From Micavibrio sp. TMED27 (GTDB lineage Bacteria; Pseudomonadota; Alphaproteobacteria; Micavibrionales; Micavibrionaceae), in contig NHCG01000010.1 of the NCBI GenBank assembly GCA_002167715.1, positions 320,392 to 361,631 of the forward strand: a stretch of 41,240 nucleotides of DNA. The letters run 5' to 3'. How positions within the stretch are numbered: position 1 is the first letter of the stretch; the number at the start of each line of letters is the position of its first letter. Positions 25,454 through 34,241 of this stretch are shown here, in pieces. The translations under genes and the position numbers were made by a program. The notes under the pieces are model-generated. The model was not told the origin of the DNA, did not search any database, and saw only the letters and a program-made list of their open reading frames with translations.

Positions 25454-27193
25454 ATGATTAAATTAAAAGACATATCATTATTCGTGAAGTTATTGCTTCC
25501 TATTATTTCGTTAGTTTTTCTTATTGGTGGCATCGTCTTCTTATCAAAAGTGAGTAGTGATCGTCTTATTCAATCCCAAAGAGCAATTGCACAAAATGGT
25601 GTGCAGCGTGTCGCGGATGTATCTGAACTTCTGGAAACGTTTCAAAGTATCGATGGTAAATTTTATAGATACTTGATTAAACAATCGACTGGTGCGCTGG
25701 AAGATGGTGAAGATAGGATGGCTGAGCTAAAGCAAGAGGCTATTGAAATTGATGCGAAGCTTGAGAAAATGCTTCTGTATGTTGCAGAAAAAAACAAGGA
25801 ACAGTTTGCAAAACTTCGTAAAGATTTCAAGAAGTATGTGATCGGCTTAAAAGAAGATGGAACGGAAAGTGGCGAAGGAATTTATGATATCGCTATTTCT
25901 ATGATGGAGTTAGACGTAGAGTTCTTTCTTACAAAAGGTGTGAACGGATATACTGGCGTTTATAATGAGTTTTTAGCCTTGTTGCAGCAATTGGAAGAAA
26001 AAATCCTTAATGATGCAAGTTTGCTCGTAAATAATAGCGAGCAGGAAGCCCTCAAATTCCAGAAAATGTCTATGGTTTCTACAATTATAGTCGCATCAAC
26101 TATGGTGCTTATAGCTATATGGCTTGTATTGGTTGTGGTGCGTTCTATTAAAGATATTTCAGCGGCAACGGTCTTGCTTGCAGATGGCGATATGAATGTT
26201 GATGTAAATGCCTTAAGCCGTAAGGATGAACTTGGGGCGATTACTAATAGTCTTGAGCGCTTTAAAGAAAATCAGATGCAGGTTCGCAGGCTCTCTGAAG
26301 AGCAGGAAGAGCTGAAGGTTGAGCAGGAGAAACAGCGTAAACAAGACATGTTTAATCTTGCTAATAATTTTGATGCACAAATTGGTGGTCTTATTGGTTC
26401 ACTAACAACCGCATCGTCTAAATTACAGTCGACGGCTGAAACAATGCGCAATATTGCAGATGAAACATCTAAGGCTTCGAATGAGGTGGCGCTTTCTTCT
26501 GATGCTGCTAATGCAAATGTAAGTACTGTAGCGGCGGCTATGGAAGAAATGTCAGCGTCATCCAACGAAATTAGTTCACAGGTAACGACAGCTAAAAATA
26601 AATCGAATGACACAGCAACGGACGCTGCCAACGCGAACGAAACAATTGGTAATCTTAGCCACTTAGTTGAGAATATCGGTGAGGTTGTGACGGCGATTAA
26701 AGATATTGCTGAACAAACAAACCTCTTGGCTCTTAATGCAACAATTGAAGCAGCGCGCGCTGGTGAGGCTGGTAAAGGTTTTGCGGTTGTTGCTGATGAA
26801 GTGAAGAAGCTTGCGAGTGAGACAGCTAATAAAACTGAAGAGATTAGTGTTCGTATTTCTGATATTCAGCAAGCGACACTGGATTCCGTAGATGCAATGG
26901 GCCGTATCATTCATAACATTTCTGATATTGATGGTTCTGTTACCGGTGTATCTGCCGCTGTTGAAGAGCAAAATGTTACCAATAAAGAGATTGTGCGTAG
27001 TATTTCTGAGGCATCGCAAGGTGTGCAGCAAGTTGCACAAATTATTTCTGAGGTTAATCATGGTGCTAAGGAAACTGAAAACTCAGCAGATTCTGTGCTG
27101 GGGGCCTCGAATGAAGTGGCTCGCTTATCCGGTGAGTTGCAAAGTTCTATTTCTACTTTTCTTGAGGAAATTAGAAACGACAACTCTGTCTAA
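25454..27193 (+). CDS. Methyl-accepting chemotaxis protein
   Basis: 579 aa. The first membrane helix is at about 11-28 ([21 protein letters not shown]). The periplasmic helical sensor domain spans about 30-205 and looks like a four-helix bundle. The second membrane helix is at about 210-230 ([22 protein letters not shown]), the HAMP domain at about 231-285 ([18 protein letters not shown]), then a coiled-coil signalling domain. The CheA/CheW-binding tip [38 protein letters not shown] is nearly invariant. No CheR-tethering pentapeptide is seen at the C-terminus. It is divergent from the YfiR-like/TonB operon and followed by a strong terminator. Confidence 0.95.
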   Translation: MIKLKDISLFVKLLLPIISLVFLIGGIVFLSKVSSDRLIQSQRAIAQNGVQRVADVSELLETFQSIDGKFYRYLIKQSTGALEDGEDRMAELKQEAIEIDAKLEKMLLYVAEKNKEQFAKLRKDFKKYVIGLKEDGTESGEGIYDIAISMMELDVEFFLTKGVNGYTGVYNEFLALLQQLEEKILNDASLLVNNSEQEALKFQKMSMVSTIIVASTMVLIAIWLVLVVVRSIKDISAATVLLADGDMNVDVNALSRKDELGAITNSLERFKENQMQVRRLSEEQEELKVEQEKQRKQDMFNLANNFDAQIGGLIGSLTTASSKLQSTAETMRNIADETSKASNEVALSSDAANANVSTVAAAMEEMSASSNEISSQVTTAKNKSNDTATDAANANETIGNLSHLVENIGEVVTAIKDIAEQTNLLALNATIEAARAGEAGKGFAVVADEVKKLASETANKTEEISVRISDIQQATLDSVDAMGRIIHNISDIDGSVTGVSAAVEEQNVTNKEIVRSISEASQGVQQVAQIISEVNHGAKETENSADSVLGASNEVARLSGELQSSISTFLEEIRNDNSV

Positions 27194-27220
27194 GTTTTTA
27201 GTTTTTATATTTCAAATGAG

Positions 27221-27248
27221 CCGCGGTGTTTTTACCGCGGTTTTTTTT
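27221..27248 (+). terminator. Intrinsic terminator of the chemoreceptor gene
   Basis: CCGCGGT (27221-27227) pairs with ACCGCGG (27234-27240) and is followed by eight T's. This is a canonical rho-independent terminator 28 bp after the stop codon. Confidence 0.95.
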
Positions 27249-27256
27249 ATGGCCTG

Positions 27257-27289
27257 AAAAAAAATGGCGCCTGCGGGGAGAGGCGCCAT
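27257..27289 (-). terminator. Intrinsic terminator of the tetR-gst-adh operon
   Basis: On the minus strand ATGGCGCCT pairs with AGGCGCCAT around an 8-nt loop and is followed by eight T's (27264-27257). It stands back to back with the chemoreceptor terminator. Confidence 0.95.
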
Positions 27290-27308
27290 TTAGGGGGGGA
27301 TTATTTAT

Positions 27309-28355
27309 TTAGTTCTTCAATGATTGCATATCAATGACGAAGCGGTATTTTATGTCTGATTTTAGTACGCGTTCGTAGGCGGTATTCACATCTTGCATAT
27401 TGATAACCTCAACATCCGAAACGATATTGTTCTCTGCACAGAAATCTAACATTTCTTGCGTTTCTTTTATGCCGCCAATGAGTGAACCTGCAATAATTTT
27501 GCGTCCAAAAACAATGCCCATTGTGTTCATTTCGGCAGGGGATGCACCTACGACAGCCATAGTTTTCCCAAGTTTTAACAAGGGAATATAAGGGTCTAGG
27601 TTATGTGATACTGGGATTGTGTTGAGTAGGAAGTCAAATGTTCCGGCGTGCTTTTCCATTTGTTCTTCATCGGTCGATACAAGAACTTCTTTAGCGCCTA
27701 GTCTAACGGCATCTTCTCCTTTTTCTTTTGTGCGGGTGATTATGATTACTTCTGCGCCCATTGCAGCAGCTAGCTTTACACCCATATGGCCCAGGCCTCC
27801 GAGGCCGATGACACCGACTTTATCCCCTGGCTTAACATTCCATTGTTTAAGTGGGGAATATGTTGTAATGCCAGCGCATAAGAGCGGGGCTACAGCTTTG
27901 GTATCTAGATCTTCGGAAACATTGAGTACGAAGTCTTTATCGACAACAATTTGTGTGGAGTAGCCGCCTTGGGTGATCGCGTCTGTGCTATGTGGATCTG
28001 GGCTACCATAGGTCATGACCATGCCTTTTTCGCAATGCTGTTCTAAATCTTGTTTGCATGGTTCGCATTCACGACATGAATCAACCATACATCCTACACC
28101 GACGAGCTGGCCTTCCTTGAATTCCTCAACGTTTGCACCTACAGACGTTACTCTGCCGATAATTTCATGGCCCGGAACGATAGGGTATGTCGACATGCCC
28201 CAGTCATTATGTGCCATATGAATGTCACTATGGCAGATGCCGCAATATTCGATGTCGATTTGTACATCATTTGCTCCGACCTGACGGCGGTCAAAGTCGT
28301 ATGGCTTTAGGGCATCTTTATCATTATAAGCTGCGTATGATTTAGTATTGCTCAT
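27309..28355 (-). CDS. Zinc-dependent NAD(P) alcohol/aldehyde dehydrogenase (YahK/CAD-like)
   Basis: A 348-aa medium-chain dehydrogenase. Catalytic zinc ligands are seen in CGICHSD and PGHEIIGRV, and the structural zinc lobe is CMVDSCRECEPCKQDLEQHC. The nucleotide fold has GVIGLGGLGHMGVKLAAAMGA, and ITRTKEKGEDAVRLGAKE fits the YahK / cinnamyl-alcohol-dehydrogenase subgroup, which reduces a wide range of aldehydes with NADPH. It is the last gene of the operon tetR-gst-adh, 15 bp after the GST gene. Aldehyde detoxification is an inference from the context. Confidence 0.93.
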   Translation of the reverse strand: MSNTKSYAAYNDKDALKPYDFDRRQVGANDVQIDIEYCGICHSDIHMAHNDWGMSTYPIVPGHEIIGRVTSVGANVEEFKEGQLVGVGCMVDSCRECEPCKQDLEQHCEKGMVMTYGSPDPHSTDAITQGGYSTQIVVDKDFVLNVSEDLDTKAVAPLLCAGITTYSPLKQWNVKPGDKVGVIGLGGLGHMGVKLAAAMGAEVIIITRTKEKGEDAVRLGAKEVLVSTDEEQMEKHAGTFDFLLNTIPVSHNLDPYIPLLKLGKTMAVVGASPAEMNTMGIVFGRKIIAGSLIGGIKETQEMLDFCAENNIVSDVEVINMQDVNTAYERVLKSDIKYRFVIDMQSLKN

Positions 28356-28370
28356 TTGTAATTATCCTTT

Positions 28371-29027
28371 CTATGAGAATTTACAGACGTCCATACCTTT
28401 TTTGATAGCTGGTCTTTCAAGTAATTTATCGCGCCATTTTGAGATGTTTTTATAGCTGTCTAGTTCTAGACGTTCTGCTGCTTCGTAATACACATCTAAA
28501 CATACGATCCATGGCATGATAGCAAAGTCAGCGATCGTGAGTTCGTTGCCAGCTACATATTCTTGACCGTTTAATTGCGTTTCTAGCACCTTTAGAAGAC
28601 GTTTAGCCTCTTTTTCGTATCGTTCCTGTCCATAGGATAGATCGCGTTCCTGAGGCGCGTATCGTGTAAAATGGCCCAATTGTCCGAACATAGGTCCAAG
28701 GCCAGCCATTTGCCACATAAGCCATTGTAATGTTTTTGAACGCTGAACTGGGTCTTTGGGAAGGAATTTACCAGTTTTTTCAGCAAGGTAAATGAGTATG
28801 GCCCCTGATTCCATGACGGCGAATGGTTTACCATTGTCACCAGTTGGGTCAACGATAGCGGGGATTTTTGAGTTAGGGTTTATGGCTATAAACTCATCTG
28901 TGAATTGATCGCCTTCTCTTATGTCGATTGTGTGGGCATCATATTCCAAGCCCATTTCTTCAAGGGCAATGGAAACTTTCTGTCCGTTTGGTGTTGCAAG
29001 GGAGTAGAGCTGAATTTTATCTGACAT
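28371..29027 (-). CDS. Glutathione S-transferase (Nu/Ure2p-like)
   Basis: 218 aa from the ATG at 29027, four codons inside the longest frame and following GAGG. The N-terminal thioredoxin fold includes LYSLATPNGQKVSIALEEMGLEYD, the cis-Pro loop NPNSKIPAIVD and the glutathione-binding ESGAILIYLAEKTG. The C-terminal helical domain has WLMWQMAGLGPMFGQLGHF and NELTIADFAIMPW. The TPNGQKVS start is typical of YfcG/YghU-type Nu-class enzymes with disulfide-bond reductase or peroxidase activity. It is in the tetR-gst-adh operon. Confidence 0.93.
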   Translation of the reverse strand: MSDKIQLYSLATPNGQKVSIALEEMGLEYDAHTIDIREGDQFTDEFIAINPNSKIPAIVDPTGDNGKPFAVMESGAILIYLAEKTGKFLPKDPVQRSKTLQWLMWQMAGLGPMFGQLGHFTRYAPQERDLSYGQERYEKEAKRLLKVLETQLNGQEYVAGNELTIADFAIMPWIVCLDVYYEAAERLELDSYKNISKWRDKLLERPAIKKGMDVCKFS

Positions 29028-29093
29028 ATCAATCCTCAATTCGTTGTTAAATTTGAGTTAGTTTCGTGTCGTTGAAAATCAAGTATGTACCGA

Positions 29094-29663
29094 TTACTTT
29101 TCTATATAGACCCCATGGCAATAGATATTATAGCTACGGTCAATGGCCTTATCATATTCTGCGCCAGTAAGCTCATTCTTTTGGATGTAGTTAATTGTTG
29201 CATTCATCAAGCTTCCCGCTACTTCACAGATGTAGTCACAGGGGAGGTCCACAAATTTTTTCTCATCTATTGCTCTGATTGCAGCATCATTAATGTCAGA
29301 GAAAAAATCTCTGCCTTTAGTTATGACCTCTGGGCTTAGGATTTGGGAAGTGGTTAAAAGATCTATGACTGTGTAATCTCTGGGGTTTGTGCATGCCCAG
29401 CCAATATATCCCCTCCATAGATTATAGAAGATTTCTTTTACATCGGCGCTAAAGTCTATGTCGTTTATGATGGCTTGGCTGATGATATATTTGATATGAA
29501 GATACATTGCGTCGATAAGGTCTTGCTTGGTCGCAAAGTAGTTAAAAAGCGTTCCATTTGATACGCCAGCATTTTTGGCAATTTTTGCAGTCGGCACGCC
29601 GACACCGTGCTCAGAAAAAAGCTCTATTGCTGCGTTTAATATTTTTTCTTTTTTATCACACAT
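29094..29663 (-). CDS. TetR-family transcriptional repressor
   Basis: 189 aa with the N-terminal DNA-binding domain ILNAAIELFSEHGVGVPTAKIAKNAGVSNGTLFNYFATKQDLIDAMY. The helical ligand domain follows; it resembles TetR_C-type sensors with no evident ligand signature. It is the first gene of the operon, ending 66 bp before gst. A perfect palindrome lies 12 bp before its start codon, pointing to autoregulation of the whole operon. Confidence 0.93.
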   Translation of the reverse strand: MCDKKEKILNAAIELFSEHGVGVPTAKIAKNAGVSNGTLFNYFATKQDLIDAMYLHIKYIISQAIINDIDFSADVKEIFYNLWRGYIGWACTNPRDYTVIDLLTTSQILSPEVITKGRDFFSDINDAAIRAIDEKKFVDLPCDYICEVAGSLMNATINYIQKNELTGAEYDKAIDRSYNIYCHGVYIEK

Positions 29664-29674
29664 TTTCTATTTCT

Positions 29675-29688
29675 TGACTAAATAGTCA
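29675..29688. promoter_or_regulatory. TetR operator palindrome
   Basis: TGACTAAATAGTCA is a perfect 14-bp palindrome immediately upstream of the tetR-type gene, where autorepressor sites lie. It may also affect the divergent SDR gene that starts at 29805. Confidence 0.75.
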
Positions 29689-29804
29689 GTTTTTATTTTG
29701 TCATGTTAATATATAGAAGTTAAGCAAATTCTATATATATCCGCCTGAATACAATAAAATGTAGTACAATTATCTGATAAGTGAAGTTTTATATGGGGTA
29801 AACT

Positions 29805-30629
29805 ATGTCATCACTCGAAAATAAAACGGTTTTTATCACAGGCGGTAGCCGCGGAATCGGACTTGCGATTGCTCTGCGCGCCGCGCGTGACGGCGCGAAT
29901 ATCGTTATTGCGGCAAAGACCGATGCACCGCACCCAACGCTTCCTGGTACTATTCACAGTGCTGTGGAGGAAATAGAAGCCGCAGGTGGACGCGGTCTTG
30001 GTATTAAGATGGACATCCGTGATGAGGATAAGGTTGATTCTGCCTTTAAGCAGGCAGCGGATCATTTTGGCGGCATTGATATCTTGATAAATAATGCCAG
30101 TGCTATCTATCTGGCGGGCACTGAAAAAGCCAGCATGAAGCGTTTTGATTTAATGCATCAGGTCAATGTGCGCGGAACCTATCTGGCCTGTCAAAAGGCT
30201 TATCCATATTTAAAGGCGGGAAATAACCCGCATATCCTTACGCTATCGCCGCCACTAAATATGAAATCAAAATGGTTTAAGGACCATGTGGCCTATACCA
30301 TTTCTAAATATGGGATGAGCATGTGCATGCTTGGCATGGCGGAAGAGTTTAAAGCGGATGGCATTGCGTGTAATGCCCTGTGGCCGCAAACCTTAATTTA
30401 CACGGCGGCGATGAAGATGGTCGGGGATATAAAGCCCGAATCTTGCCGTAAGGAAGCGATTGTTGCCGACGCGGCGCATGTTATTTTAACGCACGATGCA
30501 TCTGACGCCGCCAATACAGGCAATTTTTACATTGATGAAGATGTTTTAAAGGGGGAGGGTATTACCGATCTTGATCAATATGCCTATGACCCAAAGGGTA
30601 CAATAATCAAAGACTTATATTTGGATTGA
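29805..30629 (+). CDS. Short-chain dehydrogenase, HSDL2-like, higher GC than neighbours
   Basis: A 274-aa SDR with TGGSRGIG (12-19), NNAS (97-100), and catalytic S148, Y164 and K168 (YTISKYGMS). The segments AAKTDAPHPTLPGTIHSAVEEIEAAGG and ALWPQTLIYTAAM are distinctive for the HSDL2/SDR subgroup, whose vertebrate member adds an SCP2 domain absent here. Its substrate is unknown, probably acyl or sterol-like by family. By eye its GC content and GC-rich codons (GCG, CGC, GCC) stand out against the flanking AT-rich genes, suggesting transfer from another genome. It is divergent from tetR-gst-adh. Confidence 0.9.
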   Translation: MSSLENKTVFITGGSRGIGLAIALRAARDGANIVIAAKTDAPHPTLPGTIHSAVEEIEAAGGRGLGIKMDIRDEDKVDSAFKQAADHFGGIDILINNASAIYLAGTEKASMKRFDLMHQVNVRGTYLACQKAYPYLKAGNNPHILTLSPPLNMKSKWFKDHVAYTISKYGMSMCMLGMAEEFKADGIACNALWPQTLIYTAAMKMVGDIKPESCRKEAIVADAAHVILTHDASDAANTGNFYIDEDVLKGEGITDLDQYAYDPKGTIIKDLYLD

Positions 30630-30665
30630 TTATTTTGTAAAGAATGGCATTAAACAGTTTATCGT

Positions 30666-31403
30666 TCATTTATAATCACCTATTTTAAAATTTCCTGCGC
30701 CTAAATTATCAGTAAGTTCATTTGTAAAAACTGCCACACTATTGCTACCGTTAAGTCTAGCCTTGTTTTTTTTCAAAGCAGTAAGCCAAGGTAAAACCTC
30801 ATCAATGCCCCATGTCACAGATTCATCGGTAATCTCGACCGATATGGATTTAAGCGAAACGCCATCACCAAATAGCTCTTCGAAATTATCTTCCATAAGA
30901 TATTTTTGTGCTTCGACACTAAAACGCCCACCTTTTACAAGTTTTACGCTTAGAGGGTCATTCAAATCGGTGAACGTACAGAGGTCTGGATAACGCTTAG
31001 ACTCCATTTGCGCCTTCGTACCGATCTCCAAGCTGCTGTAAAACTCCGCACCTTCAATCATACCTGGAGGAGGCCCCGCAATTGTTCTTGTGACTGCTGC
31101 ATAAGCCCCAGATCTTATAATTGCAAAAACAGCACCTCGCTGCCCTAAATCAATAACAACGGCTTCGCCTTTAACATCAATTGTTGAGTGGTATGGACGC
31201 GACGGGTTATGAGGACGCGGCTCAAAAACCATACTAACTTCCCGCACTGCGCTGCCGCTCTTCACCCCTTCAGGCGTATCAATCTCAACAGTCATCTTAT
31301 ACCGCCAACTATAACGCTTGTTATTGTCCGATAACTCACTTGCTGCATAAGTTAATCCAGCCAGTACACAAACGCTTATAATCGCTAATGTTATTTTTTT
31401 CAT
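30666..31403 (-). CDS. Exported protein of unknown function
   Basis: 245 aa from the ATG at 31403 (AGGGG 6 nt upstream); a GTG at 31409 is less likely. The signal peptide is MKKITLAIISVCVLAGLTYAA, then a periplasmic domain without recognised motifs. It includes a beta-rich part (WRYKMTVEIDTPEGVKSGSA, STIDVKGEAVVIDLGQRG) and a Pro-Gly loop (IAGPPPGMIEG). No family is recognised. It is a single gene, convergent with the SDR gene and adjacent to tRNA-Glu. Confidence 0.7.
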   Translation of the reverse strand: MKKITLAIISVCVLAGLTYAASELSDNNKRYSWRYKMTVEIDTPEGVKSGSAVREVSMVFEPRPHNPSRPYHSTIDVKGEAVVIDLGQRGAVFAIIRSGAYAAVTRTIAGPPPGMIEGAEFYSSLEIGTKAQMESKRYPDLCTFTDLNDPLSVKLVKGGRFSVEAQKYLMEDNFEELFGDGVSLKSISVEITDESVTWGIDEVLPWLTALKKNKARLNGSNSVAVFTNELTDNLGAGNFKIGDYK

Positions 31404-31554
31404 GCTCACCCCTAATTCAGCTCACTTAGCGGTGCTAAAATACTCTCAGATATTTGTTGATCAATATTGTAGGGAAATTATGTGTGAAACTCGTTATATA
31501 ATCCATCTAAAAACTACGTATTAAGTTTATATTGGATTTCATTAGAAGAGTAAT

Positions 31555-31630
31555 TGGCATCCCGTACGGGATTCGAACCCGTGTTGCCGCCGTGAAAGGG
31601 CGGTGTCCTAGGCCTCTAGACGAACGGGAC
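31555..31630 (-). tRNA. tRNA-Glu(TTC)
   Basis: On the minus strand GTCCCGT pairs with ACGGGAT, the discriminator is G and CCA is encoded. The anticodon loop CTTTCAC gives TTC, and D- and T-arms are canonical. The first acceptor pair is G1-U72 rather than G-C. Confidence 0.95.
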
Positions 31631-31760
31631 GCAAGTCATTGCCTTGAAGACTTGCGTGTTATAATGCGAACTGAGGGTAAAAGGCAAGTGTTAATTTAAA
31701 AAAAAATCAAAGTTTTTATATCTGTGAATATTTTTTGATGTCTTTGATGAAATTTTTAAG

Positions 31761-31788
31761 AAAAATGGTAGCGGTGGAGAGATTTGAA
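31761..31788. repeat. Left attachment repeat of the island (copy of the tRNA-Met 3' end)
   Basis: 28 bp identical to 39007-39034. Read on the minus strand, it is the last 23 nt of tRNA-Met(CAT), including CCA, plus five downstream T's. It is the duplicated target of integration and marks the left boundary of the genomic island. Confidence 0.9.
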
Positions 31789-32024
31789 ATCTCTTTTTAT
31801 ATCAATGACTTCCTTTAAAAACAATAACTTAGTATGCCTTTATTCCTATTAAAGGTACCACGTGTGTGTACCAGTTTTCAAGTCTTGTATGTTAGTGTAG
31901 ATAATGCATCTAAAGCCAGTTTTTTCTTGCCATTTACATTCTTGTTATTGGTGTATTTTCAGTTATTTTATTCATCCGTGTGGTACTTTCACATTATTTT
32001 TATATATTTATCTTTGGAATTCTC
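31789..32024. other. Non-coding island edge with 'gtaccagtt' repeat
   Basis: AT-rich sequence between the left attachment repeat and the acyltransferase start, without a credible gene. At 31861-31876 it carries CGTGTGTGTACCAGTT. A related copy (CGTGCGTACCAGTT) lies at 34063-34076, just beyond the integrase remnant. The start at 32025 gives the natural acyltransferase N-terminus; a frame from 31980 only adds a hydrophobic tail. Confidence 0.5.
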
Positions 32025-33974
32025 ATGAAAACATTTGATACAACCGTAAATGGGCTGAGGGCAATAGCAATATTATTGGTGATGGCTTTTCATTATGGGC
32101 TTGTCCCTTTTAGTGGAGGCTTTGTTGGTGTTGATGTTTTTTTTGTTATATCGGGATATGTTATTACACTCAGTGTTCTTGAGCGTTTAAGGACTAAGAG
32201 CTTTTCAATTCTAGGATATCTCAAAAGCCGTTTCTTTAGAATATTTCCAGCACTTTTATTTGTTAGTTTTTTTACCGTAATTGCCAGTGCTTTTATCCTA
32301 TTTCCATCTGATGCTTATCGTTCCGCTTGGCATGCATTATCTTCCATTTCTTTTGTTTCAAATTTTGTTTTCTGGAAGGAAATTGGGTATTTTGATGTTG
32401 ATAATGAGTTTAAGCCATTCCTTCATACGTGGTCATTATCTGTTGAGTGGCAGTTTTATCTTTTATGGCCAATTGCGATTTTTATCTTGATGCTTTTGAA
32501 GCGCTTTTCTATTCCTCTTCTCGTTTTAGGGATTATTGTAAGTGTCATAGCGTCTACTTTGCTTTCTAAATATTCTAATTTTGTTTTTTATATGATGCCT
32601 TTGCGCGGCTGGGAATTTGCTCTTGGTGCTTTGATTGCGTTTGTGCCTAGTGATAACGGGATTAGGAAGGGCTGGCCTATTCTATCTGTTTTGGGTGTTT
32701 TGGGGGTGTTTGCCGCCTCTTTGATATATGACGAGAACACGACGTTCCCTAGTTATACTGCTGCATTACCATGTGTGTCTGCATTTTTAATTTTGTTTTT
32801 TAATAGAAGATATATCGAGCCATTTTTCTCACTCACTATCTTTCAATATTTGGGTAATATATCTTATTCTCTTTATCTCTATCACTGGCCAGTATGGGTG
32901 TTGTACAAAAATGCCGTATATAGAGATTTGGGACTGTCAGATTTTGGTTTGATATTAGTGATTGTATTTTTACTATCTCATCTTTCGTACAAATATATTG
33001 AGCAACCTTATAGAGCTAGGAAACCTGAATCCGCTAAACGGCTTAGTTTTGTACTTGTGTGTGTTGTATTGCTTTGTTGCGGTGTGTCTTATTATATTAT
33101 TAAGACTGATGGGAAGACTGGGCGTTACGATAAAAGCGAAATTGCTTTAATTGATTATTTCAAAAATAAAAACGAAGCCTATCAAGAGAAGTATGGTGTC
33201 TTTTATCCTTTAACGCCGGACGAAAAGTGGTCTGCGGATAAGCATTTAAATATCCCATGCTTGTATGATGATTACGTGCTCAAGTCAGGTGATGACCCGA
33301 AAATTGTTGATCGTGTATTTTATAATAATTCTCTGCATGAGGACAAGCATGGCAGTTATCTAGTTATTGGTGATAGTAACGGTAAAAATGTATATGAAGC
33401 ACTATTATTAGCATTCCCTGATAAGGGGTTTAGTCTTTTAATGAATTCAGGGTGTGCTGCTGTAGAAGCGCAGAATTGTTTTCCTCATTTAAAAGAGCAG
33501 CTTCAGCTTTTATTCTCTAAGGCAGATATCAATGGGGTTATTTTAAGCTCACGGTATTCTTATCAATCAATAGAGGGGGTGGATACAATCGTGCAGTACC
33601 TTCGTGAAATCAATATGCCATTTCTTATCACTGGAGCTACTCCAATGCTTCGCCGTACTATAGATATGGTTATGTTACATAAGGGTGTTGGTTTAGGTGA
33701 AAAGTTTATTTTACCGCTTACAGGTACTTATTATCATCCTGACATATTTGAAAAAGACCTCGTGTTAGAGAAAGTTTCTCAAAATTATGAGGGGTATTTC
33801 TGGGATAAAAAAGCTGTGCTTTGCCCAGATAATCAATGTGTGCTGATGGATGAGGAGGAAGGGAGCCCGCTATATTTGGATACTCAGCACCTTAGTGATG
33901 TCGGTATAGAAAAACTGGTCGAGAATATGAGGAATAGTAATGCTTTTAAGAGATTCTTTGGCTCGCAGAACTGA
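32025..33974 (+). CDS. Acyltransferase-3 / SGNH fusion, surface-polysaccharide O-acyltransferase (OafA-like)
   Basis: 649 aa. Residues 1-350 form the acyltransferase-3 membrane domain with about ten helices. It opens with NGLRAIAILLVMAFHYG (H23 is the conserved His) and GGFVGVDVFFVISGYVI, and has FLHTWSLSVEWQFYLLWP. The periplasmic C-terminal SGNH domain shows GDSNGKN and the late catalytic pair in LDTQHLSDVG (DxxH). Known role: O-acetylation or similar modification of LPS O-antigen or other glycans. It is cargo of the island, near its left end. A changed surface could alter phage adsorption or immune recognition (inference). Confidence 0.93.
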   Translation: MKTFDTTVNGLRAIAILLVMAFHYGLVPFSGGFVGVDVFFVISGYVITLSVLERLRTKSFSILGYLKSRFFRIFPALLFVSFFTVIASAFILFPSDAYRSAWHALSSISFVSNFVFWKEIGYFDVDNEFKPFLHTWSLSVEWQFYLLWPIAIFILMLLKRFSIPLLVLGIIVSVIASTLLSKYSNFVFYMMPLRGWEFALGALIAFVPSDNGIRKGWPILSVLGVLGVFAASLIYDENTTFPSYTAALPCVSAFLILFFNRRYIEPFFSLTIFQYLGNISYSLYLYHWPVWVLYKNAVYRDLGLSDFGLILVIVFLLSHLSYKYIEQPYRARKPESAKRLSFVLVCVVLLCCGVSYYIIKTDGKTGRYDKSEIALIDYFKNKNEAYQEKYGVFYPLTPDEKWSADKHLNIPCLYDDYVLKSGDDPKIVDRVFYNNSLHEDKHGSYLVIGDSNGKNVYEALLLAFPDKGFSLLMNSGCAAVEAQNCFPHLKEQLQLLFSKADINGVILSSRYSYQSIEGVDTIVQYLREINMPFLITGATPMLRRTIDMVMLHKGVGLGEKFILPLTGTYYHPDIFEKDLVLEKVSQNYEGYFWDKKAVLCPDNQCVLMDEEEGSPLYLDTQHLSDVGIEKLVENMRNSNAFKRFFGSQN

Positions 33975-34058
33975 TTTTAAAGATTGTGGCACTCTTGAGC
34001 GGTAATAATATACCGCGCCACGCCTATATAAATTTGTGTGTCCAGACACTTTTTCCAT
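33960..34058 (-). pseudogene. Remnant of a second tyrosine recombinase (N-terminal DUF6538-like part only)
   Basis: The first about 33 codons from an ATG at 34058 read HTNLYRRGAVYYYRSRVPQSL, matching the N-terminal arm domain of phage integrases ('LyrRgg.YyfRrrvP..L'). The frame then runs antisense into the acyltransferase 3' end and loses similarity. The full integrase (about 350-400 aa) cannot fit, so this is a stump. It is clearly different from the intact P4-type integrase at 37.7-38.8 kb and points to a second, now immobile element. Confidence 0.65.
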
Positions 34059-34130
34059 ACCTCGTGCGTACCAGTTATGTGTACCAAAGGCAATTATAAG
34101 CTTCTGTAATTAAATAGGTTATTGATTTTA

Positions 34131-34158
34131 TTGGAAGAAAATTGGTAGGGAGGAGGGA
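34131..34158. repeat. Degenerate third attachment-like sequence
   Basis: TTGGAAGAAAAT followed by TGGTAGGGAGGAG resembles the right junction at 38999-39028 (TTGGAAGAAAAAA then TGGTAGCGGTGGAG). The first 11 bp are identical and most of the tRNA-end part matches. It lies 73 bp outside the start of the integrase remnant, as the intact attachment site does for the intact integrase. Confidence 0.4.
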
Positions 34159-34218
34159 CTATGAGTGATACATTAGTGCATTGATGTATAGTAATTATAC
34201 CTGTTCACGTTTATTTTG

Positions 34219-34238
34219 ATGCCCCCATTTATGCCCCC
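34219..34238. repeat. Integrase arm-type repeat pair, left side
   Basis: Two direct copies of ATGCCCCC separated by 4 bp (ATGCCCCCATTTATGCCCCC). The same unit with the same spacing style occurs beside the integrase start at 38841-38909. Repeats at both ends of an element are expected for integrase arm sites. Confidence 0.5.
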
Positions 34239-34241
34239 TAT

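Noticed and set aside
33999-34016. Hairpin GCGGTA/TACCGC as terminator of the acyltransferase gene
   Set aside because: It lies inside the coding part of the integrase remnant, has a 6-bp stem and lacks a T-tract; it is probably chance.
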